Positions 32,379-40,212 of a stretch of DNA of 40,212 nt are shown here, in pieces. Positions within the stretch are counted from its first letter, which is position 1. The number at the start of each line of letters is the position of its first letter. This DNA is from Rhodospirillales bacterium 70-18 (lineage in GTDB: Bacteria > Pseudomonadota > Alphaproteobacteria > Acetobacterales > Acetobacteraceae). A program made the position numbers and the translations under genes. The notes beneath the pieces are model-generated. The model saw nothing but the letters and a program-made list of their open reading frames with translations. It made no database searches and was not told where the DNA came from. Location: NCBI GenBank assembly GCA_001899585.1, contig MKWE01000049.1, positions 1 through 40,212 on the forward strand, in the 5' to 3' direction.

Positions 32379-33233
32379 TTACTTCGGCGCGCTGATGTCG
32401 GTCTTGAACCATTGTAGCGACAGCTTCTTCATCGTCCCGTCGGCGATGGCGGCGTTGATCGCGGTGTCGAACATGGCCTTCAGCTCCGGATCGCTCTTGC
32501 GCAGGCCCACGCCCACCCCGGCGCCCAGCAGCCCGCCGCTGAACAGCGGCCCGGCGAGCTTGAGGTCGCTGCCGCCCGGCTTGGCCAGCGTCGAGACGAA
32601 GTAGGAGGTGGCGGCCAGCGCCGCGTCCAGCCGGCCGGCCTGCAGGTCGAGGTCGTGCTCCTCGGTGGTCGGGTAGGTGCGGATGGTCGCCACGCCCTTG
32701 AAGTAGGTGTTCAGCATGTCGGCCTGGATGGTGGAGACCTGGGCGCCGATGACCTTGCCTTGCAGCAGCGGCTTCAGCTTGGCCACCTCTGCGTCGATCG
32801 CCGCCTTGTCGTCCAGCGAGATGCGCACGCCGGTGTCGGGCAGGGCGGCCAGCGCCCCGCTCTTGGGCACGGCGAAGGTGCTGGGCGAGTTCACGTAGGC
32901 GCGGGAGAAGTCGATCACCTCCTTGCGCTTGGCGGTGATGCTCATGCCGGCCATGATGGCGTCGTATTTGCCGGCGGTGAGGCCGGGGATGATGCCGTTC
33001 CAGTCCTGGGCGATCACCTCGCAGGTGACCTTCATGCGGGCGCACAGGTCCTTGGCCAGGTCGATCTCGAAGCCGATCAGCTTGCCGTCGGGCGCGTGGC
33101 CGTTATACGGCATGTAGGCGCCCTCGGTCGCGATCACGACCTTCTTCCACTCCTTGGCCTGCGCCAGCGGTGCCGCAAGCGTGGCCGCCAGGGCCATGAC
33201 GGCCGCGACCGTCAGACGACGAGTAAGTCCCAC
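32379..33233 (-). CDS. ABC transporter solute-binding protein, family 3 (HisJ/ArgT-like)
   Basis: A periplasmic binding protein of about 284 residues. It has a signal peptide (LTVAAVMALAATLAAPLAQA), then KVVIATEGAYMPYN, the family block LIGFEIDLAKDLCARM, and QDWNGIIPGLTAGKYDAIMAGMSITAKRKEVIDFS. Members bind lysine, arginine, ornithine, histidine or opines. The start is probably GTG 33233, six bases after GGAGG; the adjoining GTG 33236 is a close alternative. It is the first gene of the transporter set and follows the FAH-family gene by about 146 bases. Confidence 0.92.
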   Translation of the reverse strand: MGLTRRLTVAAVMALAATLAAPLAQAKEWKKVVIATEGAYMPYNGHAPDGKLIGFEIDLAKDLCARMKVTCEVIAQDWNGIIPGLTAGKYDAIMAGMSITAKRKEVIDFSRAYVNSPSTFAVPKSGALAALPDTGVRISLDDKAAIDAEVAKLKPLLQGKVIGAQVSTIQADMLNTYFKGVATIRTYPTTEEHDLDLQAGRLDAALAATSYFVSTLAKPGGSDLKLAGPLFSGGLLGAGVGVGLRKSDPELKAMFDTAINAAIADGTMKKLSLQWFKTDISAPK

Positions 33234-33379
33234 CACCAGCCTCCATAGGTTTGTTTTGCGGGAGTTCCCATTGCCGGGCGACTCCGACGCGGAGGCTAAT
33301 TGGATTGCCGCGGTTTGCAAGCGTCCGGACGGCCGGCGGCCGCCCGGGTTGCCCGGAGGTGCTGGTCCGGCGGTTCTGG

Positions 33380-34309
33380 TCAGGCGGAGGCGTATTTGCC
33401 GCTGACTTGCGGCGCCGTGTCGGGCGACTTGCCGGCCTCGGTGCGCTGCAGCCGGGTCTCGCCCTCCCAGCGGCGCTTCAGCGCGTCGCGCACGCTGATC
33501 TTCAGCCGGCCCAGGCCCTCGGTTTCCAGTTCGACCTGATCGCCGTCCTGGAAGGCACCGAGGCCTCGATGGTTGGTGCCGGTGGCCAGGATGTCGCCCG
33601 GCTCCAGCGTGTGGATGTGGCTGACCCACTCGATGCAGCGCGCGATCTTGTGCGCCATGTCGTTGGTGTTGAAGCTTTGTTTCAGCACGCCGTTGACCCA
33701 GAGCCGGATCGGCAGGTTCAGCGGGTCGGCGATCTCGTCGGCGGTGACCAGCCAGGGGCCGATCGGCGCGAAGGTGTCGCGCGACTTCATCTGGAAGAAG
33801 GACTGTGCGGCCGGTACCATGCCGCGCGCCGAGCCGTCGATGAAGTTCATGTAGCCGAACACGTGCTGCATCGCGTCGGCCGCCTGCACGCGGCAGGCGC
33901 GCTTGCCGATCACCAGCGCCATCTCGGCCTCGCCCTCGAAGACGGAGGCGCCGACATCGGGCAGCTCCATCACGTCGCCCGGGCCGATGATGGCGGTCGC
34001 GGCCTTGTGGAAGGCGTTGATCGGCGCCGGTTCGCTGCGGGTGCCGTCCTCCATGTAGTTCACGGCCATGCAGACGATGTTGCCCGGCTTGGGCAGCGGC
34101 GCGCGCAGGCGGACCTCGGCGATGTTCAGGCGCGGCCCCTCGCTGGCCGCCTCCAGCCGCGCGCGATAGGCGTCGAACCGGGCGATCAGCCCGCTGATGC
34201 GGTCGTGCGGGCCGGTATGCGGGATGTCCTGCACCACGTGGGTGACATCCACGACGGCGTCGCCCTTCAGCACGCCCAGCCTGTAGTCGTTGAAATGCAC
34301 CAGCTTCAT
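33380..34309 (-). CDS. Fumarylacetoacetate hydrolase family protein
   Basis: A 309-residue enzyme of the FAH superfamily, which hydrolyses or decarboxylates beta-keto and acylpyruvate acids using a divalent metal. The metal ligands are E125 and E127 (VFEGEAEMAL) and D158 (NFIDGSARG). ATGTNHRGLGAFQDGDQVELE is the C-terminal family signature. It has no signal peptide. It lies divergent from the LivK-like gene and upstream of the binding protein on the same strand, so it may belong to the same uptake-and-breakdown unit. The specific substrate (acylpyruvate, oxaloacetate or a homoprotocatechuate-type acid) cannot be assigned. Confidence 0.9.
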   Translation of the reverse strand: MKLVHFNDYRLGVLKGDAVVDVTHVVQDIPHTGPHDRISGLIARFDAYRARLEAASEGPRLNIAEVRLRAPLPKPGNIVCMAVNYMEDGTRSEPAPINAFHKAATAIIGPGDVMELPDVGASVFEGEAEMALVIGKRACRVQAADAMQHVFGYMNFIDGSARGMVPAAQSFFQMKSRDTFAPIGPWLVTADEIADPLNLPIRLWVNGVLKQSFNTNDMAHKIARCIEWVSHIHTLEPGDILATGTNHRGLGAFQDGDQVELETEGLGRLKISVRDALKRRWEGETRLQRTEAGKSPDTAPQVSGKYASA

Positions 34310-34514
34310 CTTGGGTCCTCCGGGACGTTGGCTGCGGGGCCGCGCGTCGGTGGCCGGCGGCGGTCATGCGGACAGCGCAACCGGCGTATCGCAGCGGCGG
34401 GCGGGATGCAACGCACCTCCTTGCCCCCCCAGTCGGTACGCAGGCTGTCCATTGATCCGCCGGCCCGGCGGTGCGATGAAGCGAAACAAGACAGAACGAA
34501 CCAGGGAGGCAGCC

Positions 34515-35684
34515 ATGATGCCATTTCGCCGAGTGCTGGTCGCAGCCGGGCTGCTGGCCTGTCTGGCGGCGCCCGTGCGGGCGCAGGAGCCGTTCAGGAT
34601 TGGCCTGATCCTGCCGATGACCGGGCCGTTCCAGGGCACCGGCCGGCAGATCGAGGCCGCAGTGAAGCTCTACATGGCCCAGCACGGCGACGTGGTGGCC
34701 GGCCGCAAGGTGAGCGTGGTGCTGCGCGATGACGCCGGCGTGGCCGATACCAGCCGCCGGCTGGCGCAGGAACTGGTGGTGCGCGACCATGTGCAGGTGC
34801 TGGCAGGCTTCGGGCTGACGCCGCTGGCCATGGCGGTGGCGCCGATCGCCACCCAGGCCAAGGTGCCCGAGGTGGTGATGGTCGCAGCCACCTCCGTCAT
34901 CACCGAGAAGTCCCCGTTCATCGTGCGGGTGGCGCAGGTGCTGCCGCAACCGGCGGTGATCGCGGCGGACTGGGCGCTGAAGAACGGCATCCGCAAAGTG
35001 GTGTCGGTGGTGTCGGATTACGGGCCGGGTTACGACGCGGAAAAATGGTTCAACGACCGCTTCAAGGCCGGCGGCGGGCAGGTGCTGGCGGCGCTGCGGG
35101 TGCCGCTGGCCAACCCGGATTTCGCGCCCTTCCTGCAGCGGGTGAAGGACTCCAACCCGGACGCCATGTTCGTGTTCGTGCCGGCCGGGGTGGGCAACAT
35201 CTTCGCCAAGCAGTTCGTCGAGCGCGGGCTGGACAAGTCGGGCATCCGCTTCATCGCGACCGGCGACGTGACCGACGACGACACGCTGAACGGCATGGGC
35301 GACGCCATGCTGGGCGTGGTGAGCGCCGGCCCCTATTCGGCGGCGCACCCCTCGGCGGTGAACAAGGCGTTCGTGACCGCCTTCAAGGCGGCGAATGGCG
35401 GCATGCGGCCGAACTTCATCGCGGTGTTCGGCTATGACGGCATGGCCGCGATCTACCAGGCGCTGGAAAAGACCAAGGGCAACAGCGATGGCGCGGCGCT
35501 GGTGGAGGCGATGAAGGGCATGGCCTGGGAGAGCCCGCGCGGCCCGATGCGCATCGATCCGCAGACCCGCGACGTGATCCACAATATCTACATGCGCAAG
35601 GTCGAGCGGGTGGACGGCGAGTTGTACAACGTCGAATTCGAGACATTCCCCGATGTCAAGGATCCGGCGAAAGCGCCGAAGTGA
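34515..35684 (+). CDS. Branched-chain amino-acid-type ABC solute-binding protein (LivK family), orphan
   Basis: A 389-residue periplasmic binding protein. A signal peptide ends near VRAQ at 23-24. It is followed by FRIGLILPMTGPFQGTGRQIEAAVKLY, the LivJ/LivK opening, and later FAPFLQRVKDSNPDAMFVFVPAG and FGYDGMAAIYQALEKT. GGAGG lies five bases before ATG 34515. Relatives bind branched-chain amino acids, amides, urea or aromatic acids. No livHMGF genes are present, so it must use a transporter encoded elsewhere or act as an orphan receptor. It is divergent from the FAH-family gene, with 205 bases between them. Confidence 0.92.
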   Translation: MMPFRRVLVAAGLLACLAAPVRAQEPFRIGLILPMTGPFQGTGRQIEAAVKLYMAQHGDVVAGRKVSVVLRDDAGVADTSRRLAQELVVRDHVQVLAGFGLTPLAMAVAPIATQAKVPEVVMVAATSVITEKSPFIVRVAQVLPQPAVIAADWALKNGIRKVVSVVSDYGPGYDAEKWFNDRFKAGGGQVLAALRVPLANPDFAPFLQRVKDSNPDAMFVFVPAGVGNIFAKQFVERGLDKSGIRFIATGDVTDDDTLNGMGDAMLGVVSAGPYSAAHPSAVNKAFVTAFKAANGGMRPNFIAVFGYDGMAAIYQALEKTKGNSDGAALVEAMKGMAWESPRGPMRIDPQTRDVIHNIYMRKVERVDGELYNVEFETFPDVKDPAKAPK

Positions 35685-35740
35685 GGTGAGGGCGGGCGGG
35701 TCGGGCGGAGGCGATAGGATGTGGTTGCCATGGTATGAAT

Positions 35741-35802
35741 ATCAATTTGTTGCGTGATGGCGGAGCCGGTTTGGCTGAAAAAATTACGCAAATCATATTG
35801 AT
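35741..35802 (+). promoter_or_regulatory. AT-rich promoter region with inverted repeat before the secretion locus
   Basis: In a low-GC stretch, ATCAAT...TGCGT (35741-35755) is mirrored by ACGCA...ATTGAT (35786-35802). TTGGCT (35771-35776) and CATATT (35794-35799), 17 bases apart, could serve as -35 and -10 boxes. A regulator binding both arms would cover this promoter. Pattern-based only. Confidence 0.4.
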
Positions 35803-35836
35803 GTTACCTTTGCGGCCCCGCTCTTGATCTGGAATA

Positions 35837-37681
35837 ATGTGCTGCGAATTAACTTTTCCAGAGGAGACGACCCTGCTGACCCAGTATCACGGCAGCCAGG
35901 TGAAGCGCCGGTCCGGCGCGGGCGTGGCGTTCTCCTCGGTGTGCGATGGTGCGGGCTGGCGGCGGCTGGCGGTGGTGGGGCTGGTGACCGGCCTGTCGGC
36001 CATGGCGGGCGCCCCCGCGCATAGCCAGGCGGTGCCAGGGCCGGCGCTGGTGCCGCAGGGGTCGCCGCTGCCGCAGATCACCCCGGTGACGCCGCCCGCG
36101 GTGGCTCCCGGGCCGTCGGTGCCGCGCCCTGGGCCGATCAACGGCGCGAACGCGAATGCGGAAGTCGTGGTGCGCTCGGTGGCGGTGGACGGTTCGACCG
36201 CCTATCCGGCGGCACGGCTGGCGGCGCTGACGCAGGGTCTGGTCGGCCGCGTAAAGATCGGACAGATCGAAACGGCGCGGCAGGCGATCCTGGATCGCTA
36301 CCGGACGGACGGGTATCTGCTGACGACGGTGTCGGCCACCGTCGACCCGGCCGGCGCGTTGCGGTTTGTGGTGATCGAGGGGCGGATCGCCGATGTGAAG
36401 TTGGATGGGGATATCGGCCCCGCCGGCGTGCAGGTGCTGCGGTTCCTGAACCACCTGAAGGACGTGCGCCCGATCGACACCGCGAGCCTGGAGCGTTGGC
36501 TGCTGTTGGCGCAGGACGTGCCCGGGGTGTCGCTGCGCGCCGTGCTGCGCCCGTCGACCGACGAGCCGGGGGCGTTGCAACTGGTGGCGCAGGTGCAGCG
36601 CAAGGCCTATTCGGGCTTGTTCACGGCCGATAACCGCGCCTCGCCCTATACGGGGCCGGAGCAGGCGCTGGCGATGGTGAGCCTGAACAGCTTCAGCCAG
36701 TTCGGCGAAAAGACCGAGATCTCGCTGTACCACGCCTTTCCCAACACGCAGACCTTCGGGCAGGTGGCGAACGAGGTGTTCCTCGGCGGGACCGGGCTGA
36801 AGCTGCGGGTCTATGCCGGCTCGGGCACCGCCGACCCGTCCGGTTCGTTGCGGTCAACCGGATATCACGGTGTCACCACGACCGCGGGGGTGAGCCTCAG
36901 CTATCCGGTGATCCGGGCGCGTCGGCAGACACTGAGCGTCGGCACGTATTTCGACGTGCTGGAGTCCAACATCCATACCGGCGACCCGCAGGTGCTGAAC
37001 AGCCGCGACAACCTGCGGGTGATCCGCCTGGGGGCGGATTACGCGCTGCAGGATTTGTGGCTGGGCGGCGACCGCTCGGCGGTGAATTCGGCCAGCTTCC
37101 GGGTGTCGAAGGGGTTGTCGATCCTGGGGGCATCGCCGTCCAGCGACCCGCTGGCCGGGCGGCTGGGCGAGAAGGTCGATTTCACCAAGCTCAGCTTCGA
37201 GCTGAGCCGCACGCAGACGCTGGTGACCCTGGGGACGAACTCGTCGATCGGGGTGCAGGTGACGCTGGCGGGGCAGTTCAGCAATGACGTGCTGCCGGCG
37301 GCGGAGAAGTTCTTCCTGGGTGGCGCGCGCTGGAACCGTGGCTACTACTCGGGCCAGGTCACCGGCGACACGGCGCTGTCCTCGGCGGTGGAGTTGCAGT
37401 TCAACACCGGCTTCGTGACCGAGGCGTTCAGCCGGCCGATCGAGATCGGCGCACAATTCTACGGCTTCTACGACTGGGGCGAAACCTGGGAGAGTCAGCG
37501 GCAGGACGCCAACCACCGCGTGTATTCGGCTGGCGGCGGGGTGCGGCTGTCGGTGACGCGCTCGACCGAGGTGGATATCGAGGGTGTGACGCGCATGACG
37601 CGGCGACCGCTGGGCACGGCGGCGAACGTGCAGCCGTTGCGGGCGCAGGCGGTGTTTTGGCGGGTGCTGACGCGGTTCTAG
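35837..37681 (+). CDS. TpsB outer-membrane transporter (ShlB/FhaC/HecB family)
   Basis: A 614-residue Omp85-superfamily beta-barrel that exports and activates the partner TpsA protein. The N-terminal part has a hydrophobic export signal (LAVVGLVTGLSAMAGAPAHSQA) and a Pro-rich linker. A ShlB-type POTRA region follows at about 108-270 (YRTDGYLLTTVSA and VVIEGRIADV). The barrel carries FFLGGARWNRGYYSGQVTGDTA, corresponding to the conserved VRGY/loop-6 region of the family, and ends in phenylalanine. The start is unsure. ATG 35837 precedes the only good ribosome site (GAGGAG at 35861-35866), whose proper spacing falls on CTG 35873. GTG 35900 is another choice. It lies 153 bases upstream of the TpsA gene. 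Confidence 0.92.
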   Translation: MCCELTFPEETTLLTQYHGSQVKRRSGAGVAFSSVCDGAGWRRLAVVGLVTGLSAMAGAPAHSQAVPGPALVPQGSPLPQITPVTPPAVAPGPSVPRPGPINGANANAEVVVRSVAVDGSTAYPAARLAALTQGLVGRVKIGQIETARQAILDRYRTDGYLLTTVSATVDPAGALRFVVIEGRIADVKLDGDIGPAGVQVLRFLNHLKDVRPIDTASLERWLLLAQDVPGVSLRAVLRPSTDEPGALQLVAQVQRKAYSGLFTADNRASPYTGPEQALAMVSLNSFSQFGEKTEISLYHAFPNTQTFGQVANEVFLGGTGLKLRVYAGSGTADPSGSLRSTGYHGVTTTAGVSLSYPVIRARRQTLSVGTYFDVLESNIHTGDPQVLNSRDNLRVIRLGADYALQDLWLGGDRSAVNSASFRVSKGLSILGASPSSDPLAGRLGEKVDFTKLSFELSRTQTLVTLGTNSSIGVQVTLAGQFSNDVLPAAEKFFLGGARWNRGYYSGQVTGDTALSSAVELQFNTGFVTEAFSRPIEIGAQFYGFYDWGETWESQRQDANHRVYSAGGGVRLSVTRSTEVDIEGVTRMTRRPLGTAANVQPLRAQAVFWRVLTRF

Positions 37682-37834
37682 GCAGGGTTTCCCACACTTC
37701 CCGTCCGTTTGTCGGGTTTGGGGTGGGTCACGGAGGCCGCGCTGGGGTGCCTGGCATAGGGTCCCGGCAGCGGGCGTTGCGAGGTCTGGCGTCGCATGGC
37801 TAGCGCCTGGCGGGGCCGCGAGGAGAAGTCGGAT

Positions 37835-40212
37835 ATGGTTGAGACAGGTCGGCACAGCGTGCGCGATGGCAGCCAGAAGCAGGGAAGCCTGCGGCACCAC
37901 GGCCTGGACACCTGTCGCGCGCCGCTGCTGCGCAGCACCGCGTTGCAGGCGGTGGCGCTGGCGGCGATGGGCCTGCCGGCGATGTTGACCGGCGCGCGGG
38001 CGCAGGTGTTGCCGGCGCCGACGCAGCTTCCGACCGGCGGACAGGTGATCGCCGGCCAGGCCGGCATCGCGACCAACGGTGCCACGATGCAGGTGACGCA
38101 GGGCACCAATCAGGCCGCGGTGAACTGGCAGAGCTTCAGTGTCGGCAGCCAGGCGACGGTCAAGTTCGCCGTGCCGAACAGCAACTCGATGACGATCAAC
38201 CGGGTGGTCGGGCCCGACCCGTCGGTGATTGCCGGGCGGGTGAGTTCGAACGGCCAGGTGGTGCTGACCAACCAGTCGGGGGTCACGTTCACGCAGGGCG
38301 CGCAGGTCGACGTGCAGAGCCTGATCGTGTCCGCTCCTGGCATCACCGAGGCGAATGCCAAGGCGGGGCGGTTGGTGTTCGACCAGCCGGCGCGGGCGGG
38401 TGCGTCGGTGGTAAACCAGGGCACGATCACGGTGGCGCAGACCGGGCTGGCTGCGCTGGTGGCGCCGCAGGTGGCCAATTCGGGGGTGATCCGCGCGCAA
38501 CTCGGGCGGGTGGTGCTGGCCGGGGCCGCCGCGCATACGGTCGATCTCTATGGCGACGGTCTGCTGTCGATCGATGTCACGAAGCAGGTCACGACCGTGC
38601 CGGTCGGGCCGGACGGCAAGCCGGTAACCGTCCTGGTGACCAATAGCGGCACGATCCTTGCGGATGGCGGCACAGTGGTGCTGACGGCGTCGGCGGTGGA
38701 CGGCCTGGTGCAGACGCTGGTCGATTCGGGCGGCACCGTGTCGGCGGCAACTGTGGGCAGCAGGGTCGGCCGGATTGCGATTGGCGGCACTGGCGGCGAT
38801 GTGGTGGTGCAAGGCACGGTGGCCACGCGTGGCGAGGCTGCCGGGACCATGGGCGGTCAGATCGAGGTAAATGCCCCTGGCCACACGATGACGTTGGCAA
38901 CTGGGGCCAAATTCGATGCGTCCGGCCGCGCCGGCGGCGGGCTGGTGGCGGTAGGCACCACGGTTGCCCGCGCCAAGGCCGGGCCCGGCACCGCGGCGCC
39001 AACGGCGCGCAATGTTATGATCGCCAAAGGGGTGACGGTGGCGGCTGACGCGCTGGACCGCGGGCACGGTGGCAATGTCACGGTGCTCAGTTCCGGTGGA
39101 TCCACCGTTCACCAGGGCAGCCTGAGCGCGCGTGGTGGCGCTGCGGGTGGTGATGGCGGCGCGGTCGAATTGTCGGGCGACTATCTGGCGCTGCTGGGTG
39201 TGGTGAACGTGCTGGCGCCGATGGGGCTGCCGGGGTCGATCCTGTTCGATCCCAGCAGCATCAATATCGTGACGGACGGGACGGCGAAGAACACCGTGCT
39301 GACCAATCCGTTCGACGCGAACAAGACGACGACGACGCTGGACTACACGCAGATCAACCAGTTGAGCGGCAATGTAACATTGCAGGCGACCGGAACCATC
39401 GCGATGACGGGCGCGATGGATCTCACGGCGAAGGACGCCGGCGGAAACGCGCCGCATGTAACCGGCTTGACGTTGCTGGCCAACGATAACATCACGATCG
39501 GTGCCGCGCTGACCGGCGCCTCCAACATCACCTTGTCGGCAGGCGCGACCTATGTGGATGGCGCGTCGAAAACACAGACCGGGCTGTCGACGGCGGTGTT
39601 GACGATCAACGCGGCGGTGACCAGCACCGGCGGTGCCGGAACGACGATCTCGCTGGCTTCGGCTGACGGTGGCATCCACATCAATGCGCCAGTGTCGGAC
39701 GCGGGCGGCGCATTGAACCTAAGTGCCAGCGGCGGCGGCGTCTTCCAGGTCGCAGGTGCCGGCGTGATAACGACGGCCAGCCTGACCGGCAGCGTCACCG
39801 GCAATGTGAAGCTGACCAGCACATTGTCCAATGCGATTGGTGCCATCGGCGACTTCAAGGTGAACACAGGCACCTTCACTCTGTCCAGCACCGCGGCCGT
39901 GGACGTAACCGGCACGCTGGCAGCCAGCAGCGTGACCTTGTCCAGTAGCGCTGCCGCAGCGGCGCTCACCGTAACTGGCGAAGTGGATGCCGTCACTTCG
40001 GCTGCGCTCACAACCACTCTTGGCAGCATCAACATCACTGGCAAGGTTTCAGGGCCGGCCTCGGTGGTGCTGAACGGGGCGAGCGGGATCAGCGAGACCG
40101 GTGTGCTGATCGCCGGGACGCTGAGCGGCGGCAGCAAGGGTGGCGGCGCCAGCCTGACCGGGGCGTCGCCGACGGCGAACCAGGTGACGACGCTGGGCAG
40201 CTTCGGCACCAA
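37835..40212 (+). CDS. TpsA filamentous-hemagglutinin-like exoprotein, 3' end beyond the window
   Basis: An open frame without stop to the window edge (about 792 residues visible). It encodes the secreted partner of TpsB. The N-terminus has a long basic leader, then a hydrophobic stretch (ALAAMGLPAMLTGARAQ) as export signal. The TPS secretion domain lies at about 60-180: GIATNGATMQVTQGTNQAAVNWQSF, SMTINRVVG, SVIAGRVSSNGQVVLTNQSGVTF. The usual NPNG box reads NQSG (146-149). Beyond it come Gly/Thr/Ser/Val-rich beta-helix repeats of the adhesin type. AGGAG at 37821 supports ATG 37835; ATG 37796 in the same frame is an alternative. It probably mediates adhesion or biofilm formation. The repeat content means the full length may be several thousand residues. 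Confidence 0.9.
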   Translation, partial: MVETGRHSVRDGSQKQGSLRHHGLDTCRAPLLRSTALQAVALAAMGLPAMLTGARAQVLPAPTQLPTGGQVIAGQAGIATNGATMQVTQGTNQAAVNWQSFSVGSQATVKFAVPNSNSMTINRVVGPDPSVIAGRVSSNGQVVLTNQSGVTFTQGAQVDVQSLIVSAPGITEANAKAGRLVFDQPARAGASVVNQGTITVAQTGLAALVAPQVANSGVIRAQLGRVVLAGAAAHTVDLYGDGLLSIDVTKQVTTVPVGPDGKPVTVLVTNSGTILADGGTVVLTASAVDGLVQTLVDSGGTVSAATVGSRVGRIAIGGTGGDVVVQGTVATRGEAAGTMGGQIEVNAPGHTMTLATGAKFDASGRAGGGLVAVGTTVARAKAGPGTAAPTARNVMIAKGVTVAADALDRGHGGNVTVLSSGGSTVHQGSLSARGGAAGGDGGAVELSGDYLALLGVVNVLAPMGLPGSILFDPSSINIVTDGTAKNTVLTNPFDANKTTTTLDYTQINQLSGNVTLQATGTIAMTGAMDLTAKDAGGNAPHVTGLTLLANDNITIGAALTGASNITLSAGATYVDGASKTQTGLSTAVLTINAAVTSTGGAGTTISLASADGGIHINAPVSDAGGALNLSASGGGVFQVAGAGVITTASLTGSVTGNVKLTSTLSNAIGAIGDFKVNTGTFTLSSTAAVDVTGTLAASSVTLSSSAAAAALTVTGEVDAVTSAALTTTLGSINITGKVSGPASVVLNGASGISETGVLIAGTLSGGSKGGGASLTGASPTANQVTTLGSFGT

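Noticed and set aside
36854-39679. Long minus-strand open frame of about 940 codons opposite the TpsB and TpsA genes
   Set aside because: Its product is His/Arg/Gln-rich without motifs, while the plus strand encodes a TPS barrel and secretion domain with consistent codon use.
39550-40212. Minus-strand open frame at the right edge (Val/Pro/Ala-rich)
   Set aside because: It is the mirror of the Thr/Ser/Gly-rich TpsA repeats, whose frame continues unbroken to the window end.
1-40212. tRNA, rRNA, CRISPR array or prophage genes
   Set aside because: No tRNA-like cloverleaf with the conserved T-loop, no regularly spaced repeats and no phage structural or integrase genes were seen in the read-through.

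Overview
The window is about 40 kb of very GC-rich, gene-dense DNA. Codon use, an EfeUOB iron-uptake operon, many solute-binding ABC systems, PAS/GAF histidine kinases and short AT-rich repeat elements fit an alphaproteobacterium. Acetobacteraceae is my best guess, but this is inference: there is no rRNA or other marker gene here. I saw no tRNA, rRNA or CRISPR array.

Layout. (1) 1-859 holds the 3' part of an FG-GAP/VCBS repeat surface protein that appears frameshifted twice. (2) 1028-4888 encodes a fused double glycosyltransferase with three C-terminal repeats. (3) 4928-10799 (minus) is a tightly overlapped three-gene phosphorelay: multi-sensor kinase, single-domain receiver, hybrid kinase. 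(4) 10852-14191 (minus) is efeU-efeO-efeB, a ferrous/heme iron uptake operon preceded by a Fur-box-like palindrome. (5) 14345-16445 (minus) carries two aminotransferases, one PhnW-like. Divergent from them is a five-gene peptide/nickel-type ABC transporter (16702-22099). (6) 22096-23486 (minus) has an intradiol dioxygenase and an RraA-like aldolase. Divergent from these are a diiron ferritin-like protein and a cardiolipin synthase (23693-26175). (7) 26176-26575 is a non-coding, AT-rich island holding a MITE-like element with terminal inverted repeats and CTAG target duplication, plus two long palindromes. (8) 26576-28861 (minus) has a glycine-zipper lipoprotein and a ClC-CBS channel. (9) 29100-34309 (minus) has an FAH-family hydrolase, a complete polar amino-acid-type ABC transporter and a DenD-like sugar-acid dehydrogenase. 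Divergent from it is an orphan LivK-like binding protein (34515-35684). (10) 35837 to the right edge is a two-partner secretion locus: a TpsB outer-membrane transporter and a large TpsA exoprotein cut by the window end.

How the genes work together. Regions 5-6 look like a catabolic island for an unidentified amine- or phosphonate-containing or aromatic-derived substrate (import, transamination, ring cleavage, aldol cleavage). Region 9 looks like a second uptake-plus-catabolism unit for an organic or sugar acid. Regions 1, 2 and 10 concern the cell surface: repeat protein, glycan synthesis and secreted adhesin. The most distinctive non-coding signal is the nested repeat cluster at 26224-26553, where a mobile element seems to have inserted exactly at the CTAG boundary of an older palindrome.
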